Shown here piece by piece: positions 21,575 through 31,158 of a stretch of 64,000 nucleotides of DNA. Location of the stretch: positions 1 to 64,000 of the forward strand of contig NZ_AP025476.1 of assembly GCF_024347415.1 (NCBI RefSeq), written 5' to 3'. The stretch's first letter is position 1. Each line of letters opens with the position of its first letter. Source of the DNA: Vibrio crassostreae. GTDB taxonomy: Bacteria; Pseudomonadota; Gammaproteobacteria; Enterobacterales; Vibrionaceae. The position numbers and the translations under genes are program-made. The notes under the pieces were generated by a model. That model did no database searches, was not told the origin of the DNA, and saw only the letters and a list, made by a program, of their open reading frames with translations.

Positions 21575-22216
21575 ATGAACAAATTTATATCGATAACATT
21601 GTTATTGGCACTGCCTTTTTCGGTTATGGCAGCAACACCGAAACTCGATACGAACGAACTGCTTTACCAATACTGTGATACTGGCAGCTCCGAATTTGAG
21701 CAGTCGGTTACGGTTGGGCAAGGTACTAAGGTTATGTACCATCAGGGGCCTTTCATGCAGGTATCGGCAACGGTTGATAATCAGGCTCTGGTTGAGTTAA
21801 TTCAAGGCAAGCTTACTCAATCTGATCTCAGCAATAGCTGTACTCAGTTTCTGTTGAGCAGAGCCGTCATCGAAGATGAAAATCAAACCCGTGATCTGGT
21901 TGCCAGAGTGTTGTTTGACTTTGATAAGGATGAACTGAATAAACAGTCGCGCTATTTGTTACTTAAGCTCGGAGCGAAGTTAGAGCAACAGGTGCCCGAA
22001 TTGAGTGTTGTGGGTAACACCGACTCGAAAGGATCGGGGAAATACAATTTGAGCTTGGGTTTAAAGCGTTCAGAGTCAGTTGTTACGTATCTGCGTGAGC
22101 ATGGGGTTCCTGTTGAACAAATTACGGTAACCTCGCAAGGTGAGAAAGCTCCGATTCAAAGTAATGACTTGGAGACTGGCCGTCATCTGAATCGTAGAGT
22201 CGATATTCAATCTTAA
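21575..22216 (+). CDS. OmpA-family outer-membrane protein at the end of the tad operon
   Basis: The 213-residue protein has a signal peptide (FISITLLLALPFSVMAA) and a C-terminal OmpA/MotB peptidoglycan-binding domain from about residue 110, with VLFDFDKDELNKQSRYLL, the VVGNTDSKGS core and the LNRRVDI end. I chose the ATG at 21575 because it starts the signal peptide directly; the in-frame start at 21551 adds eight residues. It lies 48 bases after tadG in the same direction. OmpA-like proteins accompany some tad loci and may link the machine to the cell wall. Confidence 0.8.
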   Translation: MNKFISITLLLALPFSVMAATPKLDTNELLYQYCDTGSSEFEQSVTVGQGTKVMYHQGPFMQVSATVDNQALVELIQGKLTQSDLSNSCTQFLLSRAVIEDENQTRDLVARVLFDFDKDELNKQSRYLLLKLGAKLEQQVPELSVVGNTDSKGSGKYNLSLGLKRSESVVTYLREHGVPVEQITVTSQGEKAPIQSNDLETGRHLNRRVDIQS

Positions 22217-22241
22217 CCTATCTTTAATTTATGGCTTATAG

Positions 22242-23621
22242 CTAGGGCTGCGGAAGTAAAATCCTCAGCGAGACACCCATGGATGGGTCTTCTGGTGTCT
22301 CAAACCAAATTGCCCCTTTGTAGCTGTGAATTATCTCATCACATAGTGCCAAGCCTAACCCTGTGCCTGGGTTTTGTTGGTCAGCTCTTACACCTCGTTG
22401 AAATAAGCTCTGGCTAGTATTACTGTCGATAGCTGGGCCATCATTACTGATCTCAACCATAATCTGATTATCAATATTAGTAACCTTGAACAAGATCGAC
22501 TGATCAGCAAAACGGTAGGTGTTTTCTAATATGTTACCCATTATTTCCATTAGGTCATCTTTACTTAATGGCAGGGTTTGGTTATCTGGATAGTCAGAGA
22601 CAAATTGGATCGACTTGTCAGTATAAATCTTGGTGAACATACCAACCAAGCTATCTAATACAGGCTTAAGTAGGGTGTCATTGGTGGTGATACCTTTCAC
22701 TCCTAATGATGCTCGCTTTAGCTGACCTTGGATAAGGCTATCCATTTCGAGTAATTGTTGATTGATTTGATGGTTTTTAGTGGGTGATGAATCGTCTAGT
22801 AGTGCTTGGGATACAGCAACACGAGTCTTCAAGCTATGGGCGAGATCGTTCAGTGACCGTTTATAACGTTCCTGATTTTCCTTTTGCTGGAACAATAGCT
22901 CATTCAGTGCACTAGTCACATTGTGCAGGTCTTCTGGGTAGCTTTCTGCTAGCTGGTTCTGCTTACCCTGTTTTATTTCGTGCAGCTCTTTTTCTAAGCG
23001 AACAAAGGGGGCAAAGCTGATGCGATAGAAGAGTAAAAGCAGGGCACTGATTAATGTCAGGGCTACTATCAATACACCTATCGTGGTGTATTTTAGTTGC
23101 TTTATTGGTTCCATCTTATGTTCGACTCTTTGAGTAAGGATTACCTTTCCATCTTCTTGATCTTTAAACCCTTTCCAAAGCATTGTGTGGACGATAAACG
23201 CGGCCCCACTCGGTTTCTCTACTAGCCGAATTGTATCGATTGGAAAATTGAGATCAGTACACAGGTTGTCTATTTGAGGACGTGAGATACCTAACTTTGC
23301 CAGCTGTTTGGTTCTTCGCTCAACGTCGATTGAAGTCCAAACTTGATGGCTGTTGTGGTCACATAAGATGACGCTGGTATTAGGTGACTCTTTGGCATAA
23401 AAGCTATTCCACTCAGTGAGTGGCGGGATCTCACCCGAGGAGAGGAGTTCGTTGACAATTGAAGGTAACTCTCGGAGCGTGTTTTTAGAATAGTCTTCAA
23501 ACAGCTGGTGTTTTTGGGTGTTGTAATAGAACCAAGTGCTAGTCAGTACCATAGTAAAAAGAATGGAAGCAGCAGTGGCAAAGGTACGTCGTCTAAACTG
23601 GGTTTTATACAGTCTTTTCAT
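22242..23621 (-). CDS. PhoQ-like sensor histidine kinase
   Basis: This 459-residue membrane kinase has transmembrane segments near residues 13-31 and 176-200 flanking a periplasmic sensor domain of about 145 residues. A HAMP-like linker follows. The H box is NDLAHSLKTRVAVSQALL, where the histidine is followed by Leu rather than the usual Glu or Asp, as in PhoQ-type kinases. The N box is NILENTYRFAD and the G box GTGLGLALCDEI. It lies one base after its regulator gene and is convergent with the tad operon. The signal is unknown. Confidence 0.85.
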   Translation of the reverse strand: MKRLYKTQFRRRTFATAASILFTMVLTSTWFYYNTQKHQLFEDYSKNTLRELPSIVNELLSSGEIPPLTEWNSFYAKESPNTSVILCDHNSHQVWTSIDVERRTKQLAKLGISRPQIDNLCTDLNFPIDTIRLVEKPSGAAFIVHTMLWKGFKDQEDGKVILTQRVEHKMEPIKQLKYTTIGVLIVALTLISALLLLFYRISFAPFVRLEKELHEIKQGKQNQLAESYPEDLHNVTSALNELLFQQKENQERYKRSLNDLAHSLKTRVAVSQALLDDSSPTKNHQINQQLLEMDSLIQGQLKRASLGVKGITTNDTLLKPVLDSLVGMFTKIYTDKSIQFVSDYPDNQTLPLSKDDLMEIMGNILENTYRFADQSILFKVTNIDNQIMVEISNDGPAIDSNTSQSLFQRGVRADQQNPGTGLGLALCDEIIHSYKGAIWFETPEDPSMGVSLRILLPQP

Positions 23622-23622
23622 A

Positions 23623-24303
23623 TCATTTCGCTTCTATTTCGAATCGATAGCCTTGTCCTCGAACCGTGCTGATCAGTTTTTCTTCGGTATGTTGAGCAAG
23701 CTTTTTACGCAGCCGCGAAACGATCACTTCAATGTTATTAAGCTGAATGCCTTCTCCTTGGTCGTATAGCGAGTCCAAGATTTGTTGCTTGGAGACGATC
23801 TTCAAACTATGACGAATTAGATACTCGAAGATTTGGTATTCGAGTGCCGTGAGGTCGAGCAGCATTTCATTGTAGGTAATGCTTTTGGCTTGAGTATCAA
23901 GAGTCAGTGATTGCGCCTTGATTTGAGAGGCTGCAAATCCTTGATTTCGACGTACAAGTGCTTCAAGTCTGGCGAGCAGTTCTTCAAATTGAAATGGCTT
24001 GGTTAGGTAATCGTCGGCGCCACAGTTGAGCCCTTCAACTTTATCCTGCCAGTCACCGCGAGCGGTTAAAATCAGAATAGGAACTGTAATCTCTTTGCGG
24101 CGTATCTGCTTAATCAGCGTAAAGCCGTCGAAATCTGGCAGGCCAAGATCGATGATCATGACATCGGTATTGGGTTGTTTTTGAATGGTTTGTAGACAGG
24201 CTGATGCAGTTTTCTCTGCGTAAATGGTATGGCCAAGATCACCAAGTTGAGACGAGAGGTGATGATTTAATATCTCATTATCTTCAACCAAAACAACCAG
24301 CAT
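23623..24303 (-). CDS. PhoP-like OmpR-family response regulator
   Basis: The 226-residue protein has a receiver domain with acidic pocket EDN (residues 7-9), phospho-acceptor Asp in IIDLGLPDFDG near residue 51, and the KPF lysine near residue 103. A winged-helix output domain ends with STVRGQGYRFE. The LTARGDWQDKVEGLNCGADD stretch closely resembles PhoP. The gene directly precedes the kinase gene. The pair faces the tad operon, so it is a candidate local regulator. Confidence 0.88.
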   Translation of the reverse strand: MLVVLVEDNEILNHHLSSQLGDLGHTIYAEKTASACLQTIQKQPNTDVMIIDLGLPDFDGFTLIKQIRRKEITVPILILTARGDWQDKVEGLNCGADDYLTKPFQFEELLARLEALVRRNQGFAASQIKAQSLTLDTQAKSITYNEMLLDLTALEYQIFEYLIRHSLKIVSKQQILDSLYDQGEGIQLNNIEVIVSRLRKKLAQHTEEKLISTVRGQGYRFEIEAK

Positions 24304-24360
24304 TCAATATCCCTATATACAATAAGATTCAACTACATAGAGCTTACACTAGCTTAGGAT

Positions 24361-24390
24361 AAAAAAAAGGAGAAGCCTAAGCTTCTCCTT
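24361..24390 (-). terminator. Terminator downstream of malS
   Basis: AAGGAGAAGC (24367-24376) pairs with GCTTCTCCTT (24381-24390) around CTAA. On the minus strand it is followed by eight T residues. It separates malS from the two-component pair, which therefore needs its own promoter in 24304-24360. Confidence 0.88.
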
Positions 24391-24420
24391 GAGTTTCTGC
24401 TGTTTTATGTCACTCGGCGT

Positions 24421-26508
24421 TTACTTAGAACCGGTATAAACAACCAATACTTTGTCATCTTTGTATTGGCGTTCGAAGGCGTAATAACCCTTGCTGTTAC
24501 GGGTGATGTGCTTACCTTGCGCGACAGCTGGGTGGCGTTGGCGGAATTGGCCAAGCGCTTGCCAATGTTCTAGCAACTCTGCACGTTCGCCGGAGATTTG
24601 ATCCCAAGGCATGTCTGAACGGGTGCCTTGCATTGGATCGGAACCTGTTGGGCCAAAGTCACGGGCTATTTCATCACCGTAATAGATCTGTACCGCGCCC
24701 GGAGCAAGCATCAGTGCATTCGCGGCTTTGGTCTGCTTGGCAAAGTCGCTGCCGTGCTGTGTCCAGAATAGTGAGGTGTCGTGAGACGAGAGATAACTCA
24801 ACACATTGAACTCGCTGTCACTGTTGATCTTGTCTGCGTAGCGAAGGTAATCAGCATCAAGATCGGATAGACACTTCAGCGCCTTAGGGGCGATGTCGCT
24901 CTGGAATTCAAAGTTGATGATCGAATCAAAGCCGTTAGCAAAGTAATCTGATTTGACTACGCTGTGTGCCCACACTTCGCCAGTCATCCAGAAAGGTAAA
25001 TCATCTAAGGCTTTGTCTGGGTTGTTCTGTTTCCACTCAGCTAGTGCTTGGTTAGTGCTCTCTTTAAGCTCTGCCCAGGCGTCCAGTTCAACGTGCTTGG
25101 CAGTATCGACCCTAAATCCATCAACACCATATTCGCGCACCCAGTCAGACAACCAAGTGATCAGATGTTCACGAGGTGTTTTGAGTTCATCAGTCGCGCT
25201 GGTGGGTTTATTGCGATAGAAGTTAGGCAGCCCGGTTGTCTCTGTCGATTCTGTTTTGAAATCGGGCAGGTGCGCCAAAGACATGGTGAGGTTGTTGTAA
25301 CCTGGAGAGTCATAAGCGCCAATATCGCTGCGCAGCCAAGCTTTGCCCCACCACTTTTCCCACGCTTCTTTGTCGCTGTAAGATATGTAGTTGTTGAAGT
25401 AGTGCCAGTTCTGGCCAGCTTCTGGTTGCCAGTCCGTCCAGTTTTCGCCAAGCGTTTGTTTGGCTTCTTCATCAGTTAGGTTGAGTTTGCCAAAGTCGAA
25501 CTCTTGCATGTCGGCAAGCGTCGCGTATCCCGTGTGGTTCATTACCACGTCCCAAACAACACGAATGCCTTTGCTGTGCGCGGTATCGATGAAGGTTTTC
25601 AGCTCGTCTTCGGTACCCATGTTGTCATCAAGCTTGGTCCAATCTTGGTGGTAGTAACCATGGTAGCCATAGTGTTTGAAATCACCGCGATCACCGCCGC
25701 CAACCCAGCCGTGAATTTGCTCTAACGGAGACGTTATCCAGATAGCATTAGCACCGAGTGATTCTATGTAATCGAGTTTTTCGGTTAAGCCTGCCAAGTC
25801 ACCACCGTGGAAGGTGCCGATTTCGTCTTGTCCGTCTTGGCTGCGACCATAGCTGTTGTCGTTATCAGGGTTGCCGTTGTGGAAACGGTCGGTCATGACG
25901 AAGTAGACCGTAGCGTTGTCCCAACTAAAGTCAGCCTTGGTTTCTGGTTCTACTCTCTCCAGCAGCAGAACACCTTGGCTGTTTTCTGCAGGTTGCATGG
26001 TGACGCTGCCATTAGTCACTGTGACTTGTTTGCCTGAAAGAGCGTCTCTTACCACGGTGCCATCATCAAAGGTTTGAGTAACATCTATGGTGGTTGGTTG
26101 GTCACTGGGTACTGGACAGGCAAAGCTTTGTACTTGCTTCTGCTTTGGCTTTACCTGAACCGTGAGTTCATTGGTCTGTGGGTTGAGCGTAAATTGATAG
26201 GTGTTAGCGCGAAAGACTTTAATAGCGATTTCAGATTTATCGGTGCAGTCGTCTAGGCGAAGGGGTTTATTGAACTTGATACGACTCTCTTCGGCCAGCG
26301 CATAGTTAGTGCCACAGGTATTTTGAGTATCGCTGATAGAGAAGGTATAGCTACCTTTAGCGAGTTCCTGTTCAGCGATAACAGTGCCTTTTCCTGTCGA
26401 TTCAAATACGACAGTGTTGTTATCGATCGTCAGCAATAAGCTGTCATCACTGGTTTGGCTGCATGCGCTGAGTGCGAGTATTGAAAGCGCGAGTACTGTT
26501 TTTTTCAT
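24421..26508 (-). CDS. malS: MalS-like alpha-amylase, predicted lipoprotein
   Basis: This glycoside hydrolase family 13 enzyme cleaves alpha-1,4 glucans. I chose the ATG at 26508 (695 residues), which follows GGGAAGGGAAC and starts a lipoprotein signal with lipobox LSAC (cysteine near residue 16). An N-terminal beta-rich region of about 200 residues precedes the catalytic barrel. The barrel shows VVMNHTGYATLADMQEF (region I), GFRVDTAKHVE (region II, nucleophile Asp), the GEVW segment with the acid Glu, and SYLSSHDTSLF (region IV). The GANAIWITSPLEQIHGWVGG block is nearly as in E. coli MalS. The predicted lipid anchor differs from the soluble periplasmic E. coli enzyme. It is monocistronic. 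Confidence 0.85.
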   Translation of the reverse strand: MKKTVLALSILALSACSQTSDDSLLLTIDNNTVVFESTGKGTVIAEQELAKGSYTFSISDTQNTCGTNYALAEESRIKFNKPLRLDDCTDKSEIAIKVFRANTYQFTLNPQTNELTVQVKPKQKQVQSFACPVPSDQPTTIDVTQTFDDGTVVRDALSGKQVTVTNGSVTMQPAENSQGVLLLERVEPETKADFSWDNATVYFVMTDRFHNGNPDNDNSYGRSQDGQDEIGTFHGGDLAGLTEKLDYIESLGANAIWITSPLEQIHGWVGGGDRGDFKHYGYHGYYHQDWTKLDDNMGTEDELKTFIDTAHSKGIRVVWDVVMNHTGYATLADMQEFDFGKLNLTDEEAKQTLGENWTDWQPEAGQNWHYFNNYISYSDKEAWEKWWGKAWLRSDIGAYDSPGYNNLTMSLAHLPDFKTESTETTGLPNFYRNKPTSATDELKTPREHLITWLSDWVREYGVDGFRVDTAKHVELDAWAELKESTNQALAEWKQNNPDKALDDLPFWMTGEVWAHSVVKSDYFANGFDSIINFEFQSDIAPKALKCLSDLDADYLRYADKINSDSEFNVLSYLSSHDTSLFWTQHGSDFAKQTKAANALMLAPGAVQIYYGDEIARDFGPTGSDPMQGTRSDMPWDQISGERAELLEHWQALGQFRQRHPAVAQGKHITRNSKGYYAFERQYKDDKVLVVYTGSK

Positions 26509-26630
26509 TGTTCCCTTCCCCTGAATAAACAGGTCAGTTATAGCAAACAATGCCCTCTACAGTCTGAGCGCTGATTCATTCAGATAATCAATAACACCTC
26601 TACAAACAAATGCTTGGTTCACAAAAACAA

Positions 26631-26654
26631 AAAGGGAAGCTTTCGCTTCCCTTT
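26631..26654 (-). terminator. Terminator downstream of glyS
   Basis: AAAGGGAAGC (26631-26640) pairs with GCTTCCCTTT (26645-26654). On the minus strand the loop is a stable GAAA tetraloop and TTTTTGTTTTTG follows. Confidence 0.9.
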
Positions 26655-26710
26655 GGGTATTTACCTTTGGTTGCTCAGAGTATGACTGAGAGCAACTGTC
26701 TCACTCGTGC

Positions 26711-28777
26711 TTATTTTTGCAGTAGAGAGATGTCAGCAATCTGTAGGAACAGGTTACGTAGGTTGTTCAGTAGCGTTAGACGGTTCTTCTTAAGCGCTTC
26801 GTCATCAGCCATAACCATTACGTTATCGAAGAATGCATCAACGGGTTCACGTAGGTCAGCAAGTTTGCTTAGGGCTTCTTGGTAGTTGCCTGTCGCGAAT
26901 GCTGGTTCTAGTGCTTCCGTCATTACTTCAACGTTTTCAGCCAGTGCTTTCTCTGCGTCTTCTTGAAGAAGCGTTAGGTCGATTTCAGCTGGTAGCTCGC
27001 CATCGAATTTCGCAAGGATGTTACCTACACGCTTGTTCGCTGCTGCTAGTGCTTCTGCTGCTTCCAGTTCACGGAAGTGAGAAACCGCTTTAACACGTTG
27101 GTCAAAGTCAGCTGGCTTAGTTGGACGACGTGCTAGTACCGCTTGGATGATATCAACGCTGAAACCAGCATCTTGGTACCATGCGCGGAAACGACCTAGC
27201 ATGAAGTCGATAACGTCAGCTTCTACGTTTTCGTTAGTCAGCTTGTCGCCTAGTAGTTCTTTCGCTTTACCGATCAGATCCGTTAGGTCTAGGTTGTAGC
27301 CGTTTTCAACGATGATACGTAGCACACCTAGTGATGCACGACGTAGAGCGAATGGGTCAGAACCTTTTGGTGCTTGGCCAATACCGAAGATACCTACGAT
27401 AGTGTCTAGCTTGTCTGCCATTGCAACTGCTGAAGAGATACCCGTGCTTGGTAGGTCGTCACCAGCGAAACGAGGCATGTACTGCTCGTAAAGTGCTAGT
27501 GCAACTTGCTCGTCTTCACCATCGTGAGTCGCGTAGTGCATGCCCATTACACCTTGTGTATCCGTGAATTCGAATACCATAGATGTCATTAGGTCACACT
27601 TAGCCAGTAGGCCTGCGCGCTTAGATTTCTCAACGTCAGCATCGATTTGCTCAGCGATGTAGCCAGCAAGTTCTGTGATGCGGTCTGTTTTGTCTTTGAT
27701 AGTACCAAGCTGCTTCTGGAAGATAGCTTGGTCTAGCTCTGCAAGACGGTCGATCAGCGGGCGCTTACGGTCTGTGTTGAAGAAGAACTCAGCATCAGCA
27801 AGACGTGGACGTACCACTTTCTCGTTACCTTCGATAACGTGACGAGGCTCTTTAGACTCGATGTTTGATACGAAGATAAAGTTAGGAAGTAGCTTCTTGT
27901 TTTCGTCGTAAACAGGGAAGTACTTTTGGTCACCTTTCATGGTGTAAACCAAAGCTTCTGAAGGTACTTTTAGGAACTCTTCTTCAAACTTCGCTGTAAG
28001 TACTACTGGCCATTCAACCAGAGACGTTACTTCTTCAACAAGGTCATCTTCTAGGTCAGCTTTACCGCCAACCGCTGCTGCCGCTTTTTGAGAGTCAGCA
28101 AGGATGATCGCTTTACGCGCTTCGTAATCCGCCATTACTTTACCGCGCTCTTCTAGGATCGCAGGGTATTGGTCAGCAGAATCGATTGTGAACTCTTGTT
28201 CGCCCATGAAACGGTGGCCACGGATAGTACGAGCAGATGCTACGCCTAGGATTTCGCCTTCAACAAGCTCATCACCTAGTAGTACTGTCAGTGTTTTCAC
28301 TGGACGGATAAATTGAATGTCTGAGTTACCCCAGCGCATTGCTTTAGGGATTGGTAGGCCAGCTAGTGCTTTCGCAGCGATGTCCATCACCAATTCTTGA
28401 ACAGGTTTGCCAGCTACTTCTTGTTTGAAAAGAAGCCACTCGCCTTTGTCTGTTTTCAGACGGTCAGCTTGCTCAACAGTAATACCGTTACCACGAGCCC
28501 AACCTTGTGCTGCTTTAGTCGCGTTGCCTTCTGCATCGAATGCTACAGAAACAGCAGGACCACGTTTCTCAACCACTTTGTCCGCTTGGCCTTCAGCCAG
28601 TGCAGTTACTTTAAGTGCTAGACGACGAGGTGCTGCGTACCACTTGATGCCTTCGTGAGAAAGCTCAGCTGTTTTAAGACCTGCTTCAAAGTTAGAAGCA
28701 AATGCTTCTGCTAGAGAACGAAGTGCTGTTGGTGGAAGCTCTTCCGTACCCAGTTCAATTAGAAAATTCTTCGCCAT
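26711..28777 (-). CDS. glyS: Glycyl-tRNA synthetase beta subunit
   Basis: GlyS is the beta subunit of the heterotetrameric glycyl-tRNA synthetase and carries tRNA recognition. The 688-residue length matches the E. coli protein (689). The N-terminus with [17 protein letters not shown] and the [11 protein letters not shown] motif are diagnostic, and an HD-type region with [20 protein letters not shown] is present. It starts two bases after glyQ and is co-transcribed with it. Confidence 0.98.
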   Translation of the reverse strand: MAKNFLIELGTEELPPTALRSLAEAFASNFEAGLKTAELSHEGIKWYAAPRRLALKVTALAEGQADKVVEKRGPAVSVAFDAEGNATKAAQGWARGNGITVEQADRLKTDKGEWLLFKQEVAGKPVQELVMDIAAKALAGLPIPKAMRWGNSDIQFIRPVKTLTVLLGDELVEGEILGVASARTIRGHRFMGEQEFTIDSADQYPAILEERGKVMADYEARKAIILADSQKAAAAVGGKADLEDDLVEEVTSLVEWPVVLTAKFEEEFLKVPSEALVYTMKGDQKYFPVYDENKKLLPNFIFVSNIESKEPRHVIEGNEKVVRPRLADAEFFFNTDRKRPLIDRLAELDQAIFQKQLGTIKDKTDRITELAGYIAEQIDADVEKSKRAGLLAKCDLMTSMVFEFTDTQGVMGMHYATHDGEDEQVALALYEQYMPRFAGDDLPSTGISSAVAMADKLDTIVGIFGIGQAPKGSDPFALRRASLGVLRIIVENGYNLDLTDLIGKAKELLGDKLTNENVEADVIDFMLGRFRAWYQDAGFSVDIIQAVLARRPTKPADFDQRVKAVSHFRELEAAEALAAANKRVGNILAKFDGELPAEIDLTLLQEDAEKALAENVEVMTEALEPAFATGNYQEALSKLADLREPVDAFFDNVMVMADDEALKKNRLTLLNNLRNLFLQIADISLLQK

Positions 28778-28779
28778 GA

Positions 28780-29694
28780 TTATTTGTCCTTCTTACACAT
28801 TGGGAAGCCAAGCGCTTCACGTGACGCGTAGTACGCCTCAGCAACTGATTTAGTCAGGTTGCGGATACGAAGGATGTAACGTTGACGCTCTGTTACAGAG
28901 ATAGCTTTGCGCGCATCAAGGATGTTGAATGCGTGACCTGCTTTTAGAATGCGCTCGTAAGCAGGAAGCGGAAGTGGCTTCTCAAGCTCAAGTAGCTCTT
29001 TACACTCTTTTTCGCACTGATCGAAGAAAGTGAATAGGAAATCTACGTCTGCGTGCTCGAAGTTGTAGGTTGATTGCTCAACTTCGTTTTGGTGGAAGAT
29101 GTCACCGTAAGTCACGTTAGAACCGTCTGGTGCTACGTTCCATACTAGGTCGTAAACAGAATCTACTTCCTGGATGTACATTGCTAGACGCTCGATACCG
29201 TAAGTGATCTCACCTGTTACAGGTTTACACTCAAGGCCGCCAACCTGTTGGAAGTAAGTAAACTGTGTTACTTCCATGCCGTTTAGCCATACTTCCCAAC
29301 CAAGGCCCCATGCGCCTAGTGTTGGGTTTTCCCAGTTATCTTCAACGAAGCGAATGTCGTGAACAAGTGGGTCAACACCAAGAACCTCTAGGGAGCCTAG
29401 GTACAACTCTTGGATATTGTCTGGCGATGGTTTTAGCGCTACTTGGAATTGGTAGTAGTGCTGCAGACGGTTAGGGTTTTCACCGTAACGGCCATCGGTC
29501 GGACGACGAGAAGGTTGAACGTAAGCTGTAGACATTGGCTCTGGGCCAAGTGCTCGTAGACATGTCATTGGGTGAGAGGTGCCTGCACCTACTTCCATAT
29601 CTAGAGGTTGAACAATGGTACAACCGTTTTGAGCCCAGTAATCCTGCAGCGCGAGGATCATTCCCTGGAAGGTTTTGATATCGTATTTTTGCAT
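28780..29694 (-). CDS. glyQ: Glycyl-tRNA synthetase alpha subunit
   Basis: GlyQ is the catalytic class II core that makes glycyl-adenylate. The 304-residue protein has the family length and begins with [18 protein letters not shown]. Class II motifs are visible as [11 protein letters not shown] and [17 protein letters not shown], and the [20 protein letters not shown] block is characteristic. It heads a two-gene operon with glyS. Confidence 0.98.
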   Translation of the reverse strand: MQKYDIKTFQGMILALQDYWAQNGCTIVQPLDMEVGAGTSHPMTCLRALGPEPMSTAYVQPSRRPTDGRYGENPNRLQHYYQFQVALKPSPDNIQELYLGSLEVLGVDPLVHDIRFVEDNWENPTLGAWGLGWEVWLNGMEVTQFTYFQQVGGLECKPVTGEITYGIERLAMYIQEVDSVYDLVWNVAPDGSNVTYGDIFHQNEVEQSTYNFEHADVDFLFTFFDQCEKECKELLELEKPLPLPAYERILKAGHAFNILDARKAISVTERQRYILRIRNLTKSVAEAYYASREALGFPMCKKDK

Positions 29695-29910
29695 AGTCAG
29701 GTTCGCGCGATTCTTTTAAATGAATGAGAAAAATAACCTCTGAGTATACCGAGATATTCGTAAAGCGAGTAGGGGTAATCTTGTTTAATTAGTGGTCTAA
29801 AATGTCGTTTAGTGGATTTTTTTGCCTTTAATGTTTGTTTTTCGGCACAAGTGGATATTTTGATAAGTTTGACACTTGTGTTTGAAAGCGTGGGTGATTA
29901 AAATCTCGCG

Positions 29911-30037
29911 GTCTTTGGGGAGTAGCTTACTTATTCATATCCTATTGAATGAGTTCGTTCGTCAACATAATTGATGCAAAATCATCATGGCGTTCGAGGC
30001 AACCACCACCTTGGTGGCGCTTAGCAAGACCTTAGAC
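29911..30037 (+). promoter_or_regulatory. yybP-ykoY manganese riboswitch
   Basis: The conserved 5' element GGGGAGTAGC is at 29917-29926 and the conserved 3' element TTAGCAAGACCTT at 30021-30033, as in the yybP-ykoY class, which binds Mn2+ between these two loops. P1 is formed by GTCTTTGG (29911-29918) and CCTTAGAC (30030-30037) with two U-U mismatches, as in other members. The centre contains the GTCAACATA segment familiar from the E. coli mntP leader and a CCACC/GGTGG hairpin. It precedes a predicted Mn exporter gene. The rest of 29695-29910 shows nothing I can assign. Confidence 0.88.
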
Positions 30038-30073
30038 AAGCATCGTGAACCGGGATGGGGCGCGAGGTTTGTC
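30035..30073 (+). promoter_or_regulatory. Predicted expression-platform hairpin of the manganese riboswitch
   Basis: GACAAGC (30035-30041) can pair with GTTTGTC (30067-30073). It shares GAC (30035-30037) with the 3' strand of riboswitch P1, so the two helices exclude each other. No T run follows, which argues for translational or Rho-dependent control rather than intrinsic termination. Confidence 0.5.
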
Positions 30074-30114
30074 TTTGGTTAAATATAATAATCTCCATCC
30101 CAAATGAGCATGTC

Positions 30115-30669
30115 GTGAGCGTTTTAGCAATTTCAATTACAACTGTCGCCTTAGCCGAGATCGGTGATAAGACTCAGTTGCTATCTCTTTTATTAGCCAG
30201 TCGATATCGCAAGCCGATACCTATCATCGCGGCTATCTTCTTTGCCACCATTGCCAATCATGCCCTTGCAGCATGGCTCGGGGTTGTGGTCGCAGATTAC
30301 TTATCTCCTGAAGTCTTAAAGTGGGTGCTGGTGGTCAGTTTCATTGCGATGGCGGGGTGGATTCTGATTCCGGATAAGTTAGATGACGATGAACAGATCT
30401 CAAACCGAGGCCCGTTTGTCGCCAGCTTTATCGCTTTCTTTATTGCTGAGATCGGTGATAAAACCCAGATTGCGACCTCTATCCTAGGGGCTCAATATGC
30501 GGATGCATTAGCGTGGGTGATTCTGGGTACAACCATTGGTATGTTGCTGGCGAATGTGCCTGTGGTGATCATCGGTAAGTTGTCGGCGGATAAGATGCCG
30601 CTTGACCTGATTCGTAAGATCACGGCCTTGTTGTTCGTTGGTTTGGCTATTGCTGCGGCTTTCTATTAA
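30115..30669 (+). CDS. mneA: Manganese exporter MneA (UPF0016/GDT1 family)
   Basis: Members of this two-repeat membrane family export Mn2+, and the V. cholerae member MneA is an established example. The 184-residue protein carries both signature motifs, AEIGDKTQLLSLLLA near residue 13 and AEIGDKTQIATSILGA near residue 113, in two homologous bundles of three helices. I chose the GTG at 30115; the in-frame start at 30055 would put coding sequence inside the riboswitch platform hairpin. The GTG overlaps the stop of a four-codon ATG reading frame (30104-30118). The upstream Mn2+ riboswitch explains its control. Confidence 0.88.
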   Translation: MSVLAISITTVALAEIGDKTQLLSLLLASRYRKPIPIIAAIFFATIANHALAAWLGVVVADYLSPEVLKWVLVVSFIAMAGWILIPDKLDDDEQISNRGPFVASFIAFFIAEIGDKTQIATSILGAQYADALAWVILGTTIGMLLANVPVVIIGKLSADKMPLDLIRKITALLFVGLAIAAAFY

Positions 30670-30820
30670 TAGGTGGTATTGAGGCTAATTATACTCAATT
30701 AGTAGAGTAATGTGTTGTAGGTCATACTCTTACAGTATTGTGGGGGTTATCGAGCGAACGGACATATAACTGTCATACTTGTCATGATATTTTAATCTTG
30801 TGAGTTAAGAACACGAGGGC

Positions 30821-31075
30821 ATGATTATGTTGACGCGTTATATGGGTATTACTCCACAAAGCCAAAGTTATCTATTTACCTTTGGTCTTGCACTTACACT
30901 ATTAGGCATGGTGTTGACGGACATGTGGCTACCAATGGTCGCGGGTGCCATCATCATGACTGCGCTTGCGGTAGAGGCTTGGATTCGGGTCGCGCATATT
31001 ATTCCGATGCGCAAAGATATCCGAGAAATTCAGCATCAGCTGGAGCATCTGCAAAACAAGTCTAGAAGCGAATAA
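30821..31075 (+). CDS. Small membrane protein of unknown function (84 aa)
   Basis: The protein has two hydrophobic segments at about residues 19-33 and 37-55, then a basic and amphipathic C-terminal tail with RKDIREIQHQLEHLQNK that could form a short coiled coil. The ATG follows CGAGGGC. It stands alone between mneA and a terminator. I do not recognise the family. Confidence 0.65.
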   Translation: MIMLTRYMGITPQSQSYLFTFGLALTLLGMVLTDMWLPMVAGAIIMTALAVEAWIRVAHIIPMRKDIREIQHQLEHLQNKSRSE

Positions 31076-31077
31076 AC

Positions 31078-31135
31078 AAAAAGCCGCTGGTACTCTGAGT
31101 TCTATTTAAGAACATAAGGTACCAGCGGCTTTTTT
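31078..31135. terminator. Bidirectional terminator between the 84-aa gene and tusA
   Basis: AAAAAGCCGCTGGTAC (31078-31093) pairs with GTACCAGCGGCTTTTT (31119-31134), and an inner GTTCT/AGAAC stem is present. T runs occur on both strands. The genes on either side converge on it. Confidence 0.9.
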
Positions 31136-31158
31136 GATACTTGATAGTCGGTGGGGCG

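Noticed and set aside
30055..30114. Upstream start for mneA
   Set aside because: It would begin inside the riboswitch platform hairpin and add residues not expected in the family.
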